Assembly (NCBI GenBank): GCA_010014835.2
Contig: JAAAKB020000012.1
Location: 563,944-590,738, forward strand
Source: Apostichopus leukothele
Lineage: Eukaryota > Echinodermata > Holothuroidea > Aspidochirotida > Stichopodidae
Length of the DNA stretch: 26,795 nucleotides
Direction: 5' to 3'
The translations under genes were made by a program, and so were the position numbers. Below are positions 17,101-26,477 of the stretch, piece after piece. Numbering within the stretch: position 1 is the stretch's first letter; every line of letters begins with the position of its first letter. The notes under the pieces were generated by a model that made no database searches, was not told the origin of the DNA, and worked only from the letters and a program-made list of their open reading frames with translations.

Positions 17101-20100
17101 AAATCATGTCCTAGGGATATTCTATAGATTGAATGAGCAAATCATGTCCTAGGGATATTCTATTGATTGAATGAGTAAATCATGTCCTAGGGATATTCTA
17201 TAGATTGAATAATCTGCTTATGAGTACTTGTAGTGATCTTGTACTACCACTTGTATTCTAGCATTTTTCCCTGTTCTCGTTCTGGCCTATCAGTGTTTGT
17301 ACTCATACTCAGTGCATTTGGAAATTTATCTAATTTGGTAATTCTACATGTACCTATGCTCTTATACTTATACCACACATCTGCTAAGAGGTACAGTATG
17401 TAATTCTAATTGTACCTATGCTGTTATACTAAATACCACACATCTGCTGAGAGGTATTACACTTTGCAAATGGAAATATATTTGTACAGACTGATGCATT
17501 GACAATGTATCAAATAAGATAATGATGAATGTTGTTAGTAAAATACAATCAAGACAGCAAATATTATAGCAAATTTGTATCCTTGACCATTGCACTGTAA
17601 TGGCAGATTGTACATCTTACAAAGCAAGCAATTGGTTTGCATGCTATATTTTACTTGCATCAAATTCATTTTTTATGAAGGTCATGCTTTTTTTCTTGTA
17701 GTTTCCAAAACCTCAAATGTGAATCCCAATTTCATGAAATATCAGCTCTTGTAAAAATTTGAGAAAATATCTGATAGAGCTCTGTTTTTTTTTGTAGCAA
17801 GATCTTTTGAAAAATTTTCTGTTGCTATTTCAGCACCTTGAAAGCTTTTATTATAGTCCAGATCTGTCAAGATAATTTGACCCTCAGTATCCAAGCAATG
17901 CATTAAAGGATAGAGATAACTGCCTTGCCCTAAAGACCCTCAGTATCCAAGCAATGCATTAAAGGATAGAGATAACTGCCTCTAGAGCCATTAAGAGTTT
18001 TGGATTGGATGCACCTACTCTGCATCTAAGGTTACAATTGAAATTTGAAGGCAGTTTTTACATCATAATTTTTATAATACTTCCACTTTAAGTCCAAAAA
18101 TTCCACGTTTAAGTTATGGAATAAACTTCAGAGATATGCAAGTGAAAAACTGTATGACATAAACTTTGAGGGATATGAATTTTTTGTAACTAAATGGTTC
18201 AATCACTGGGTTATTATTATTTTGGTTAAAAGAGCATTATTTTTGTTAGCTTCTTCAATTAATCTTAGCATATTTTGAGAATCTGATAATCCTACAACAG
18301 GTCAGCCTCATTGTCCAGTTTTATTCAAATGCTCAGGAAAAAGTAGAACACTTTATGCCATGTCATTAAGTACTGTTTGCATAACTTACTAAAACTTAAA
18401 TATTGCAAGAGTGTCTGGGTGACAATTTCTTCAAAAATGTATTCCAATCAATCAATATTTTCCTCAAACAATATCTCACAGAATGCCTTGGTTTGATCAT
18501 TCAATCTTATTTAGGGAAATATTTGTCTGGTTTGGTACAATTGCTAAATATTGCAGACCAACTCAATTCAAAAGCTGCTTAAAGGTGACATCTATGTTTA
18601 CAATTATCATCACAGCAGTCATATTTGTTCTACATTTTAACAATACTTACAGATCCTCTCTTGGGGCCCCGAGCCCATTCAACTACGATCCTCTGGCCTT
18701 CGATCTCCCGGTCATTTTCGTATCTCATGGCATCCTAAAGTGCAATATAAATGTCAGAGCTTGTAAATGCTTCTTTATAAGGTATACCATACTTCTCAAG
18801 GTAACCTTAAAATGTAACAAACAATTTAAAGAAACACATACATAGACCCAAATGTAATTTTAATCTTTCTTCAGAGAAATGCTTCAGCTACTATTGTATT
18901 TTAGAGTCAGATACCAAAGTTGTCAGAGAGAGTCATTCAGTCCCCACTGTACTGTCAGTGATTCTGAGATTGATTATGTTTAGGCTTTCCTTCCTTTTTC
19001 TGCTTATGAAGTATCTTTAATGCATGAAACAGATTACAAAATGCTAATATTTAATTTATGCCAGTAAACCATCAACAGAAACTTTAATATTGTAGCTAGA
19101 GCATACCGAAATACTGTATTCCTTTCCTCTCTCCAAAAAGACATATAACTATGCATAAAATCATTTAACACAATGTCACTAATAGACTTGCCAAAGTCTA
19201 ATTCAATGTGTTTTTTTAGCATATAAAGACAATGATACCTCATAAGTCCCATATGAATTTATCTTTCTGCTTGGAGAGTTGTTCACTTAACACATCTCAC
19301 AAAGGTTGTTGTTAAGGGTTGGGATTGCTGCTCCTTCAACATATGTCCACTAACTATTGTTTCCTTTAACTCTCTTAGAATCTATATAAATTTCATACTG
19401 TAATATTTGACAAGACACTGCATTCAAACAAATTGAAACAGAACTTTTGTGATTTAGTTAGAAGCTGGTACAGAGTGGTCACATTGTATTAAGTCGCTGG
19501 GACTTCGACCAAACAGTCAATATATTTAGGGAAAGGTGTGTTACTGAAGAACAGCAGTAAACAACACAATATTCAGGCCTGGTCATTTTGTTCTGTTCGT
19601 GACAAAGGTCAAAATGATAGTATATTTATGTATGCGTCGATTATGCCATCTTATTGTATAACAGTGAAGGGTTCTAAGGCAATGTTTGGTTTAAAAGTAA
19701 GATATCTAACTCCATGTAGGAAAGAATGAAGGCTCCCATCTTTTTGTCTTGAACTCTTCCCTATATTTTACTATGTGTGTGTGGTAAATGTGTGCTTCAA
19801 AGAATGCATATTGGTTTGGAAGTAGACAAAAGGAATGTCAAACACCAGGAGATGTAACCATAGCAACTTAAGATTCATTAGAATATATATACATATCTTA
19901 TTGTGAGAAACTCAACATTCACAAAGTACTTTTTAACCTACAGTACCTAAGGACCCTGACCCTAACCTTTTTAAGGACCCTACCTAACCATGAAGAGAAT
20001 TTTAATGATAGCATACCTGAGACATGCATACTGTATGTCTAAAAGCAATATTGTGTTTTATCGGCAATTTTACCAAACCTACAGAGTATTATTCAGAGCT

Positions 20101-23100
20101 GTGTTGATCAACTTAAGCAATCCTACATTTTTTCATCTGATGAAAATTTATTATGTTGCCAAACATTTGATACAAAGACATCTGTTAAAAATGGGAAAAC
20201 AGGAGAGAGATCTAGCAGTAGTTGGTGGTATTTGTAAAACAATATTCAAGCACCAGCAGTTATTCATATTAAAGCAAACATTTAATATTTCAATTGATTT
20301 ATTGGAGGCCAGTGTGGAAGAGGATACCACATCTGTTTGCTTCAAGTTTACTTATGAATACAATCTGTGACAAGTTCAAATATCCAAAGAGACCAAATGC
20401 AAACTCCACTGAAATACAACGTGACCCTCTTCCCTTGGTCGAATAAATTGACATGGAATTACTTGTAGACTAATACATTAACAAGCAAATTAAGCCATTT
20501 GACTTTAATGGTCCTAAATATTTCAAAGTATCCAATGCACTAGAAACTGCAGATGGTGTTGTATTTGTAATCTTCAAGGTAAAGTTACAGTCTGCTGATA
20601 CCTCATCTAACAAAATCATGTCAGAATGACAAATTACTCCAAGAATTTAAATTTCTATGCAAAAAAAAAAATTACATAAACTTTAAGGGATCAAGCATCC
20701 TGGAAAGCAGTTTACTTTGAATACAGGTTCATAAATTTAACATTTGATCAAGTGGATTGGTCAGAAGTTTATATTAATGTCAAGTACAGCTCTATAAGAT
20801 ATGAATGGAAATTTGCTTGAAACATCCATTTAGATGATATAATCAACCACTCATTGAGTAGCATTGTCCTAGGCTAACTGAAACATTACCGACTGTACCT
20901 ATTAGTAATTGCATTCAGCAATAACACTTCATGTTAGAAGCAATCTATTGAGATGACATTTCCAACCAGCAATGTGAAATATTTTAACCTGTAACCATGC
21001 AAGTATCAAACTATCCTACCCTTGGCTGGTGAATTTCAAAATTAGATGTCAGTACCAATGAAACCATGTTTTACGACCCAACACTTTTTGATAATCAGTA
21101 ACATATACCACAATTTGACCTAAAACAAAGTGGAAAATGTGACCTTATTTTTTACCTTACAATATTTTTTCTTTAATTTGCCTAAGGATATTGCTCAGTT
21201 CCCAGTCCATGTAATAGAAGCATTTGGAAAAGCAAAATTTCAGCCTTAATTCAGTCTAATCTGGTAACTAACTGGATGAACTGTACCACTGTATACGTTC
21301 AGAGTGACTTGATCTAGTTTGGGATAATCCTGTGATCACCACGTTGATCACCACCCTTCAAATAGTATCAAAGCACCAGACCATGACTTAACCTTGCGCC
21401 CATGAGGCTCACAAAATGAAACTCAAATGCTTTACCTTCTCCCATCATCCCCATCAAGATAAACATTATCAGAGTAATGCACACAAGCCACAAATTAACT
21501 GTACTTTAAATTGAAATGTCTGTGTATGTAACTTACCTGTATTGCATGTATTTGAAAGTGGTCTCTAGCAGAGGACTGTACTGTAAACAATGTTACTTAG
21601 AGGAATGCACATTCCATCGCTATGACAACCTTACATAACAGAAAATACTGCAGTAACTAGTCCCCAGAGTAACATCCAACTATTTCAATTTTCTCATTCA
21701 TTCCTATTTAGATCAACGTCTGCCATTAGATTTATAATTCCACACTAAAATTTGAGAAGTTCTATCAAACTTTGTCAAAACTAATACATCAATATTATAA
21801 CAATAATTAATTTCTCTGCCTAGAGCTAACCCCATCATATTTGCGACTACAGGGTACAATTTTTAGTCATTTTAACAAACTTCTGTTTACTACCTAATTG
21901 ACTACAAACATTTCCTTTTGGCAAACCACTTTTGGAATAAACATTTTGGATATTAACTAATCTGTTGTTTTAATTACCCTACTTCCCTCCCAGAAAATAT
22001 GTGAACGATCTCTACCCTCCATCTCGACCGCTGGACAGGTCTCGCATCAAAAAGACTTGGCTTTTGGCATGTTTGGTTGGAAAGGCTCCAACAGGCTGTC
22101 TTTTTGTCTAACGGTAAGCGCAAAACTTAGGCTCAACAGGGAGCTTCTGGTCACCCACGGTAACATACGGCCTGTTTGAAAGGTCTGTCGGTTTCGGGTT
22201 ATTTGCCATTTTGTCAGACAATTTGGCAATGAGAGGAAATGTGGCTGAGCCGGTAAGTCAGGCGTGGCGTAGATTGGCTTAGCAATCAAACATGGTAGCA
22301 AAAGGTAGAACTTTGGCACTCTGTGTGTCAAAAATTGTTCAATAAAGAGTAAATATTCAAGAAAATAAAAATCACTGAAGTGTGATAAAGATGATAATTT
22401 CTTTTATTCGCTAATATTGCACCCTCATTTCTAATGATAAATATCTTGTTGCAAAGGATACCAATAATTCATGCAAAATGGACCTAGGCAACCATTCCAC
22501 ACAAAAAGTGTGTCATACACTATAGATCTTTAAAATAATAAGATATATTTCAAAAGGTAAACCTTGAAAATATGGATAAAGTACAATATGAAAATTAGCA
22601 TGCATGTACTTTTACAAAATATATGTAAAACTTTTTCATAACAGCCATTAGAGGAGTAATATTTTTCCAATCATTAAGGTAAAAGAAGACTGATTGTGAT
22701 TTATAATCGTTCAATGATCAGTGTAATTAATGCAATGTACAATACAAAGGTCTGCAGGCAGACTGTGTAAATCTTCCACATGTATAATTGATGATAATTG
22801 TTTTATGATTAAAACAATCTACAAAGCCAACCCGTCGGTAATGTTACACATATTTCAACAAGAGACAAAACTGATTACAAAGTTGATGATCTCCAACTAT
22901 ACAATGAACATGTCACTACCATAGCCCCACATCTCCCCTCCCTGTACTGTAGCTTACTTTGAATCCGAAGAGATATTTCCAAATCCTTTTTTGACATCAA
23001 GTGAATTCAACTTGTTATGTACAACTTTAACAATTTCATTCATTTAAATCTGCTATGAAATTGGCTCAACTGTTACAACCCAAGCAGTGTAAGAGTCCTT

Positions 23101-26100
23101 TTGTATGGTGAAAACAAAGTAAAACATTTCAACATTTTATGATTCATTAGATGTGTCTGTAGTAGCTTCACAAACATATTGTGTTGGCTGTGCTAGGTCT
23201 TGGCATTACTCCATCTATGGAGAAATTTGATGAGCAATATGGATTCCTATGAGACAATCTGTTGTGGTCTGAATGGTACAGTATTGATAACTGCTTGAGT
23301 AGTGTGGTTTCCTATGAGACAATCTGTTGTGGTCTGAATGGTACAGTATTGATAACTGCTTGAGTAGTATGGTTTCCTATGAGACAATCTGTTGTGGTCT
23401 GAATGGTACAGTATTGATGGAATTATCCTCCTTTATTATAGATGCATTTGCAGCAACAATGAATCGTCTACGAGAACTTACTTAAGGTGTTACTTTGTAA
23501 CTCATGAGTAGTTAATGAAAACCGATCTAATCAGACTTACCTGTGCATCTCTCTTGTATTGGAAATCAACAAAGGCATATGCTGCAAGTTAAAGAAAACA
23601 ACTGATATTATACTAACTTATTCCAGAAAAAGAACTGGTATAATTTCTCCTTCTAAATGCCTTGATCAATTAATTCAATTTCTATAGTTTAAACTTGTTT
23701 TATCATTATATTGTTTTTCATTACAGAATAAAAGAAATACAAACCAATCAAAGCAAAAACAACTTTTCAATTTCTTACAAACTGACCGACAGAGGTGAAG
23801 TGGCTAAAATTGTTAAAGGTGGTCCATAAATTTCTATGGCATTACACAGTCTATTTGGCTGCTCCTACTGTCACTGAAGCCGTTTGGTATGGTACTGTAG
23901 ATTTGCTCGAAATAACATAGATCTGTTAACCTTAAATCACCCTCACAGTCTACCTGTACATTTGCTTCTAAAAACAAATAAATAACAAACAATAGAGTTG
24001 ATCTACTTGGGTCACATTTGTGTAGTGCTCAGTAGTTAATCCTCTTCAAAGTACAATGTAATGTGATCATAGTTTATTGTATATTTTAGCTTTGAGCTTC
24101 CTCATCAATCACTTCAGAGTCATATCTATAACACTAGTCTGCACCGTGAGCTCTTCAGAAAGTAATTTCAACTTATTCATCAGCCAATATCCACTTAAGT
24201 AGCACTGTTGATGAAGATTTGCCCACATTTGCCAGCATAACAGTTAGGAATATTTGAGTGTCAATTGGGACAAATACATGTGAATAAATGCTACATACAG
24301 TATTACTTATACCAGCGCCATGCACTAAGAAGGAAAAGTGAAGTAAATCCTAACATAAAAACTGGTTTTCACCAAGCTTTAATTGTGAACTTGATCACTT
24401 CTTTGTCACACAAACTTAAAAAGACTTTTTTTTAATCCACAATGCTTGCAAGGAGTAATTTAGTGTTCCAATTTTTGTGTAGCAGTTATAAAGGGTTCTG
24501 AACTTTGTCTAGTAATACAGCTTCTGTGTAGTAGAACTGCTATAACTTGCGATAAATGGCAATATGCAATGAAAATGTTGGTACTCACCCATGCCAGTTC
24601 CTGTGATACAAAATGAAAGAGAATTTGTCACAAAGTCATACATGTGCAATAAACAAATATTTGTTCAATGTTAGGTCTACCTAGGCAAGGTTGTCATCCT
24701 GAAGGTTATTTAGCTTCCTACATCCCTGAGGCTTCCCACATATCAATGGCCAATATTTTGAAGTACTTCACACTTAGTATTACCATAAACAAGGGTATAA
24801 AGTGCCAGCTTTTCAGTGATAATGACAAATTAACACCCACATTTTTTTCTCCAAATTTGACAAACAGGCTACAGTTAGACTAGAAGACAGATGTAGATCA
24901 TACTCATAGCCTGGTTACTCTTAGGCCACCACCTAAAGCAAGAAAGCTAAGATACAGAAGCCATATGGACTGTGGTAGGATCAAGCAAGCATGGAAAAAA
25001 TATTGCTGCAACTTAAAGCCCATTCTGAAATACCACACTTGACTGTATTTTTGAAGTGTTTTGTTATTTCCTTTTTATAAATTATTATCTTGTGCTTAAT
25101 CATAGAATTGTTCCAGCTAAACTTACTTGTAACAAGATATTGAATAGTGGTGAAATTAATGCATTGGGGACAGGTAGCCATCTTATGGGAAAAGGCACTC
25201 CTACAAGTCATATTAAAGGGTGTGAAGACTCGCGCACAAAGAAACGTCTCATGCCAGTAATCTGACCTAGTTTCGAATGAGGTGTGACAGAAATGTTAGA
25301 CACGACCATCGATCCCAGAAAATACACACACAGCTTGCTACCGTCGGTAATTAGACAATAGTGTACAGTCGATACATACAGCGACGGTCAATACCCACAA
25401 CACAGTGTACATAGCAACGTGGACATCTCAGGTCTAGATAAAAGATAACGAGGTATCATCTTTCATTACTGTCTGCATTTTGTAGCGACAAGAAGAAAAC
25501 GTCACTTGCAAGCAACGGAAAGTTAACTTTTTCAGAGCGCGGAAGCGCGGCGAGTCTTCAATGCCTTTAAGTATATTCAAATCCACATATACCAGTTTAA
25601 ATTGATGATATGTCAATTTAAATCGGTAGAAATCAATTTAAGCTGCTAGAAACTGCTCAAAGTCAAAGGAAATTGGTATAGCCTATATACAGTCGATTTA
25701 AATCAGTATATAATGTCAATTCCCCATGATTTGAGACTGATGGCCCGCCACTATAGGAGCTAGGGTAGCTGGCTATGTGGCTAAGTTACATGGCACTCTA
25801 CCTGGAATAGAAGTGGGTGGTGTGGAGGGGTGGGAGGTTGTTGCTGTGTTTTCGTAAATTGTAGGGACACCAGCTAGGCAAAGTATAGGCCTAACGTTAG
25901 GCCTTTACTTGGTTATGTTAGGTTAGGAATAAAGCTTGGTGAACGTTAGGCTACACCGCTTGACTATCCTATCCCTACTTTCCGTTAAAATCTCTCACCA
26001 TATTTTACGTCACATCTCACAAGTCGACCATACGCACCGAATATGTCCTGAACATGTCTTTCCTTAACATTTTTACTAAGTCTCCCGACAAACAAGTTGG

Positions 26101-26110
26101 CAGACGACAT
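14015..26110 (-). CDS. SR splicing factor: RRM, one CCHC zinc knuckle, RS tail (8 coding exons)
   Basis: SR proteins bind exonic RNA in the nucleus and promote spliceosome assembly. Exons on the minus strand are 26110-25999, 24600-24589, 23581-23541, 18734-18651, 17036-16949, 16272-16233, 14880-14869 and 14162-14015; together 537 nt, exactly 178 codons plus TAA, all junctions GT-AG and in phase. Domains: RRM at about 4-78 (RNP2 LFVGRL, RNP1 region AYAFVDF, closing RIVVEWARGPKRG); CCHC knuckle C-YN-C-HQPG-H-FARD-C at about 89-102; Gly/Arg linker RGGGSRGGWRGGD; RS/RD dipeptide tail to the C-terminal RSRSK. The RRM resembles SRSF4/5/6 while the single knuckle is like SRSF7 or plant RSZ proteins, so orthology is left open. 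Length suits a small SR protein. Exons 2 and 7 are 12-nt microexons and may be optional. Complete in the window. Confidence 0.93.
14163..14868 (-). other. SR intron 7 (706 bp)
   Basis: No gene seen. It contains an exact 15-bp duplication (GGATGTCCCCTCTCA at 14668-14682 and 14683-14697). Confidence 0.85.
14668..14697. repeat. Exact 15-bp tandem duplication
   Basis: GGATGTCCCCTCTCA occurs twice in succession in SR intron 7. Confidence 0.9.
14869..14880 (-). CDS. SR gene exon 7: 12-nt microexon coding Arg-Pro-Arg-Arg
   Basis: The minus strand reads TTTCTTTTCACAG, then GCCAAGAAGAAG, then GTGAGCAT. It enters and leaves in phase 2, adding RPRR between the Gly/Arg linker and the RS tail. Skipping would join GGD directly to RYSRSRS with no frame change. 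The polypyrimidine tract and donor are strong, but the exon could be a cassette. Confidence 0.72.
14881..16232 (-). other. SR intron 6 (1352 bp)
   Basis: No gene seen apart from the 20-bp minisatellite listed separately. A 76-codon open frame on the plus strand at 15365-15595 is AT-rich with no features. Confidence 0.85.
15741..15915. repeat. 20-bp minisatellite, about 9 copies
   Basis: The unit is CATTAAGGAAAATACTGTTA with scattered substitutions; the last two copies share CACCAAGGAA, so variants spread locally. It is in SR intron 6. Confidence 0.9.
16233..16272 (-). CDS. SR gene exon 6 (Gly/Arg linker)
   Basis: 40 nt between TTCTGTAG and GTGAGTTGC. With the carried base it codes RGGGSRGGWRGGD plus two bases of an Arg codon. 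RGG-type spacing suggests a flexible RNA-binding linker. Confidence 0.9.
16372..16676. repeat. Three-copy repeat, period about 101 and 88 bp
   Basis: Copies start at 16372 and 16473 (AAGTAATGCTAATGAGAGGG) and at about 16588; all share CTTAATAGGAAATATTGAC and GGAAGAGAGAT. The third copy lacks the left third, and copies 2 and 3 share an extension CTGTGTTAAACAT. In SR intron 5, about 100 bp upstream of exon 6. Confidence 0.88.
16949..17036 (-). CDS. SR gene exon 5 (CCHC zinc knuckle)
   Basis: 88 nt after TTTGCTTTCAG, ending AGATCTC|GTAAGAAT. It codes QGEDECYNCHQPGHFARDC and then EEARRFGGRS, a textbook C-x2-C-x4-H-x4-C zinc knuckle, which binds RNA in SRSF7-type proteins. A 38-bp tandem array begins about 20 nt upstream of its acceptor. 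Confidence 0.94.
17057..17208. repeat. 38-bp minisatellite, 4 copies, abutting the zinc-knuckle exon acceptor
   Basis: Units start at 17057, 17095, 17133 and 17171: ATGAGCAAATCATGTCCTAG then GGATATTCTATAGATTGA. Only two or three differences among copies. On the SR sense strand the array ends 20 nt before the AG of exon 5, and each unit contains GCTCATTC, which fits a branch-point word. Confidence 0.93.
17338..17456. repeat. Direct duplication, about 57 bp, 62-bp period
   Basis: GTAATTCTA..TGTACCTATGCT..ACCACACATCTGCT.AGAGGTA occurs at 17338-17393 and 17400-17456, differing at about six positions. Confidence 0.88.
17880..17980. repeat. Exact 45-bp direct repeat, 56-bp period
   Basis: The 45 bases starting ACCCTCAGTATCCAAGCAAT at 17880 recur at 17936 without change, separated by 11 bases. 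In SR intron 4. Confidence 0.92.
18651..18734 (-). CDS. SR gene exon 4 (end of RRM)
   Basis: 84 nt, phase 0 to 0, between GCACTTTAG and GTAAGTATTG. It codes DAMRYENDREIEGQ followed by RIVVEWARGPKRGS, helix 2 and beta4 of the RRM. The closing VEWARGPKRG is like the VEHARGPRR end of SRSF4/5/6 RRM1 domains. A 120-codon open frame on the opposite strand is its shadow. Confidence 0.93.
22000..22335 (-). other. GC-richer island with an almost open frame, nature unknown
   Basis: Base composition is clearly richer in GC than the surroundings. On the minus strand a frame from a TGA near 22262 reads IAKLSDKMANNPKPTDLSNR, then PYVTVGDQKLPVEPKFCAYR, meets one TAG, and continues TKRQPVGAFPTKHAKSQVF and more before the next stop. 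The composition looks protein-like, so this may be a decayed retrocopy, a transposon fragment or an exon of an unknown gene. No family was recognised. Confidence 0.3.
23244..23419. repeat. 65-bp minisatellite, 2.7 copies
   Basis: Copies start TTCCTATGAGACAATCTGTT at 23244, 23309 and 23374, nearly identical, each with one TACAGTA. The array ends about 120 bp downstream of the exon 3 donor in sense direction. Confidence 0.93.
23541..23581 (-). CDS. SR gene exon 3 (RNP1)
   Basis: 41 nt between AACTTGCAG and GTAAGTCTGA. With the carried G it codes AYAFVDFQYKRDAQ, the RNP1 strand and start of helix 2. Ends in phase 0. Confidence 0.92.
23582..24588 (-). other. SR intron 2 (1007 bp)
   Basis: Plain AT-rich intron with no repeats or genes noticed. 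Confidence 0.85.
24589..24600 (-). CDS. SR gene exon 2: 12-nt microexon in the RRM beta2-beta3 loop
   Basis: The minus strand reads TTTTGTATCACAG, then GAACTGGCATGG, then GTGAGTAC. The 12 nt add Gly-Thr-Gly-Met between VKY and AYAFVDF, just before the RNP1 strand. Phase is 1 on both sides, so skipping gives VKY-AYAFVDF with no frame change. Splice signals on both sides are good, but since frame does not require it, inclusion is inferred and might be regulated. Confidence 0.72.
25596..25622. repeat. Hairpin with 10-bp arms and related TTTAAAT words
   Basis: TTTAAATTGA and TCAATTTAAA are perfect complements around a 7-base loop. Further copies of CAATTTAA or GATTTAAAT follow to about 25700, so this is a short degenerate palindromic cluster in SR intron 1. 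Confidence 0.75.
25887..25904. repeat. Perfect 18-bp palindrome AGGCCTAACGTTAGGCCT
   Basis: The sequence equals its own reverse complement and shares the CTAACGTTAG core with the palindrome at 848-871. It lies 95 bp downstream of the SR exon 1 donor, followed by more GTTAGG words to about 25955. Confidence 0.92.
25999..26110 (-). CDS. SR gene coding exon 1 (start, first half of RRM)
   Basis: 112 nt: ATG at 26110-26108, then codons for MSSANLFVGRLSKNVKERHV and on to LVRCDVKY, ending in one base of a Gly codon before GTGAGAG. It holds the RNP2 strand and helix 1. The context before the ATG is AGAAA, acceptable for initiation, and the Met sits at the usual distance from RNP2 in SR proteins. Confidence 0.92.
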
Positions 26111-26477
26111 TTTCTAACTTTTGATCAGTACGTTTGAACAATCCTTTTCATTTACTTCGAGGAGTATGCTCATTTGCACGGTCTGTTCAATTAAATCATG
26201 TATGCAGCGTACTTGTACTTCATCAAGTTAGATGCCTACAACAACACAGAACTTAATGACATAGAGGCTATTTCCGGCTTGTCGCTTACAGCAATAAGCG
26301 AGTTCAGAGAACGGTTTATTTGCATTGCGCAATCGAGGTCAACAGGTCAAATAAGAACACTCCTGTTGAGACGAGAGTTGTCTGTTCGCGTAACCACGCT
26401 AACTTAATGAGCACCTACAGTAAACATTAGAAATCGCATAACTTACGTCTAAATTTACTCTGTTTTTTCGCTTCGGG
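26111..26477. promoter_or_regulatory. Presumed shared promoter between head-to-head SR and SAP genes
   Basis: The start codons of the SR gene (minus) and the SAP gene (plus) are 367 bp apart and point away from each other. The interval has no repeat, more CpG than average and no clear TATA box for either direction, as usual for housekeeping bidirectional promoters. It must hold both 5' UTRs. A 69-codon frame at 26198-26407 is judged chance. Inference from layout only. Confidence 0.45.

Larger units (their letters stand above)
17037..18650 (-). other. SR intron 4 (1614 bp)
   Basis: Contains the 38-bp array, the 57-bp duplication and the 45-bp direct repeat. Nothing else recognisable. Confidence 0.85.
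18735..23540 (-). other. SR intron 3 (4806 bp)
   Basis: The longest intron. It holds the GC-richer island at about 22000-22330 and the 65-bp repeat at 23244-23419. A 126-codon plus-strand frame at 19990-20370 is not convincing. No nested gene, tRNA or clear snoRNA was seen. Confidence 0.75.
24601..25998 (-). other. SR intron 1 (1398 bp)
   Basis: No gene seen. The part nearest exon 1 (about 25270-25998) has more CpG and several AATTTAAAT words, a hairpin and an 18-bp palindrome, as expected near a promoter. Confidence 0.8.

Noticed and set aside
17057-17208. CRISPR-like array
   Set aside because: Direct 38-bp units without spacers in a eukaryotic intron; a plain minisatellite.
18483-18845. 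120-codon plus-strand frame
   Set aside because: Antisense shadow of SR exon 4, which has clear splice sites and an RRM product.
19034-19252. Possible LINE reverse transcriptase C-terminal fragment on the minus strand
   Set aside because: Hydrophobic, AT-rich frame with only vague resemblance; no catalytic motif.
19990-20370. 126-codon plus-strand open frame in SR intron 3
   Set aside because: AT-rich composition, no recognisable domain, antisense in a large intron, no splice context. Length is possible by chance in this DNA.
26198-26407. 69-codon plus-strand frame between SR and SAP genes
   Set aside because: No recognisable features and it lies in the presumed promoter and 5' UTR interval.
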